In this document: piece by piece, positions 7,526 through 7,572 of the stretch
Layout of the letters: every line of letters starts with the position of its first letter
Numbering within the stretch: position 1 is the stretch's first letter
Source of the DNA: CAYUST01 sp041908765
Lineage (GTDB): Bacteria > Patescibacteriota > Gracilibacteria > Absconditabacterales > Absconditicoccaceae
Assembly (NCBI GenBank): GCA_041908765.1
Contig: JAYREU010000040.1
Coordinates: forward strand, 1 to 7,572
Direction: 5' to 3'
DNA: 7,572 nt
The notes under the pieces: generated by a model
What the model was told of the DNA's origin: nothing
The model's input: only the letters and a program-made list of their open reading frames with translations
Databases searched by the model: none
Program-made: the position numbers and the translations under genes

Positions 7526-7572
7526 CAGAAGTGTGGCGAAAGTAAGTAAGAAGGAGGTTTCCTTGATACCGA

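Noticed and set aside
7551..7565. AGGAGG followed five bases later by TTG on the plus strand, like a ribosome binding site and start at the window edge.
   Set aside because: Only three codons are visible, no other gene here uses a Shine-Dalgarno sequence, and the site overlaps the region upstream of prmC on the other strand.

Overview
The window is AT-rich bacterial DNA that reads correctly only if UGA is a glycine codon (translation table 25). Under the standard code every gene except the smallest is cut into pieces by TGA. With UGA read as Gly, five reading frames stay open over nearly the whole window, and all visible stops are TAA or TAG. The clearest proof is in prmC, where a TGA falls on the second glycine of the conserved EPxxAxxGGxDGL motif. 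UGA=Gly is known from the candidate phyla Absconditabacteria (SR1) and Gracilibacteria (BD1-5/GN02), so the source is probably one of these small-genome, host-dependent lineages; the sequence does not let me choose between them.

Layout. From a consensus sigma-70-type promoter at 4786-4814, a minus-strand operon runs left: a 51-residue helical ORF (4592-4747); a 318-residue protein with helical and beta-rich parts (3612-4568); a beta-rich frame ending in Phe that has no usable start codon (3061-3618); and a very large, partly membrane-active-looking protein of at least 1005 residues that runs off the left edge (1-3017). The second and third frames meet at a GGGAAAA heptamer followed by a GC-rich hairpin. 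This arrangement suggests -1 ribosomal frameshifting into one ~502-residue protein, or else one lost base.

A second, divergent promoter (4831-4859) drives a plus-strand gene of 483 codons (4895-6346), unrecognised except for a short stretch resembling a peptidoglycan-binding repeat. The -35 boxes of the two promoters lie inside one perfect 11-bp inverted repeat, so both transcripts could be controlled together.

The right part holds prmC (6602-7525, minus strand), the glutamine methyltransferase of release factors, with a block of GC-rich palindromes inserted in frame between its catalytic motifs. Between the convergent ends of the plus-strand gene and prmC lie two ~88-bp copies of a structured element. 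Both have an identical 11-nt hairpin loop, while their stems differ in sequence but still pair. The second copy overlaps the end of prmC.

The divergent pair of transcription units (small helical protein, beta-rich protein, giant protein on one side; the 483-codon protein on the other) looks like an undescribed, possibly cell-surface or host-interaction locus. That role is inference; none of these proteins carries a domain I can name with certainty.
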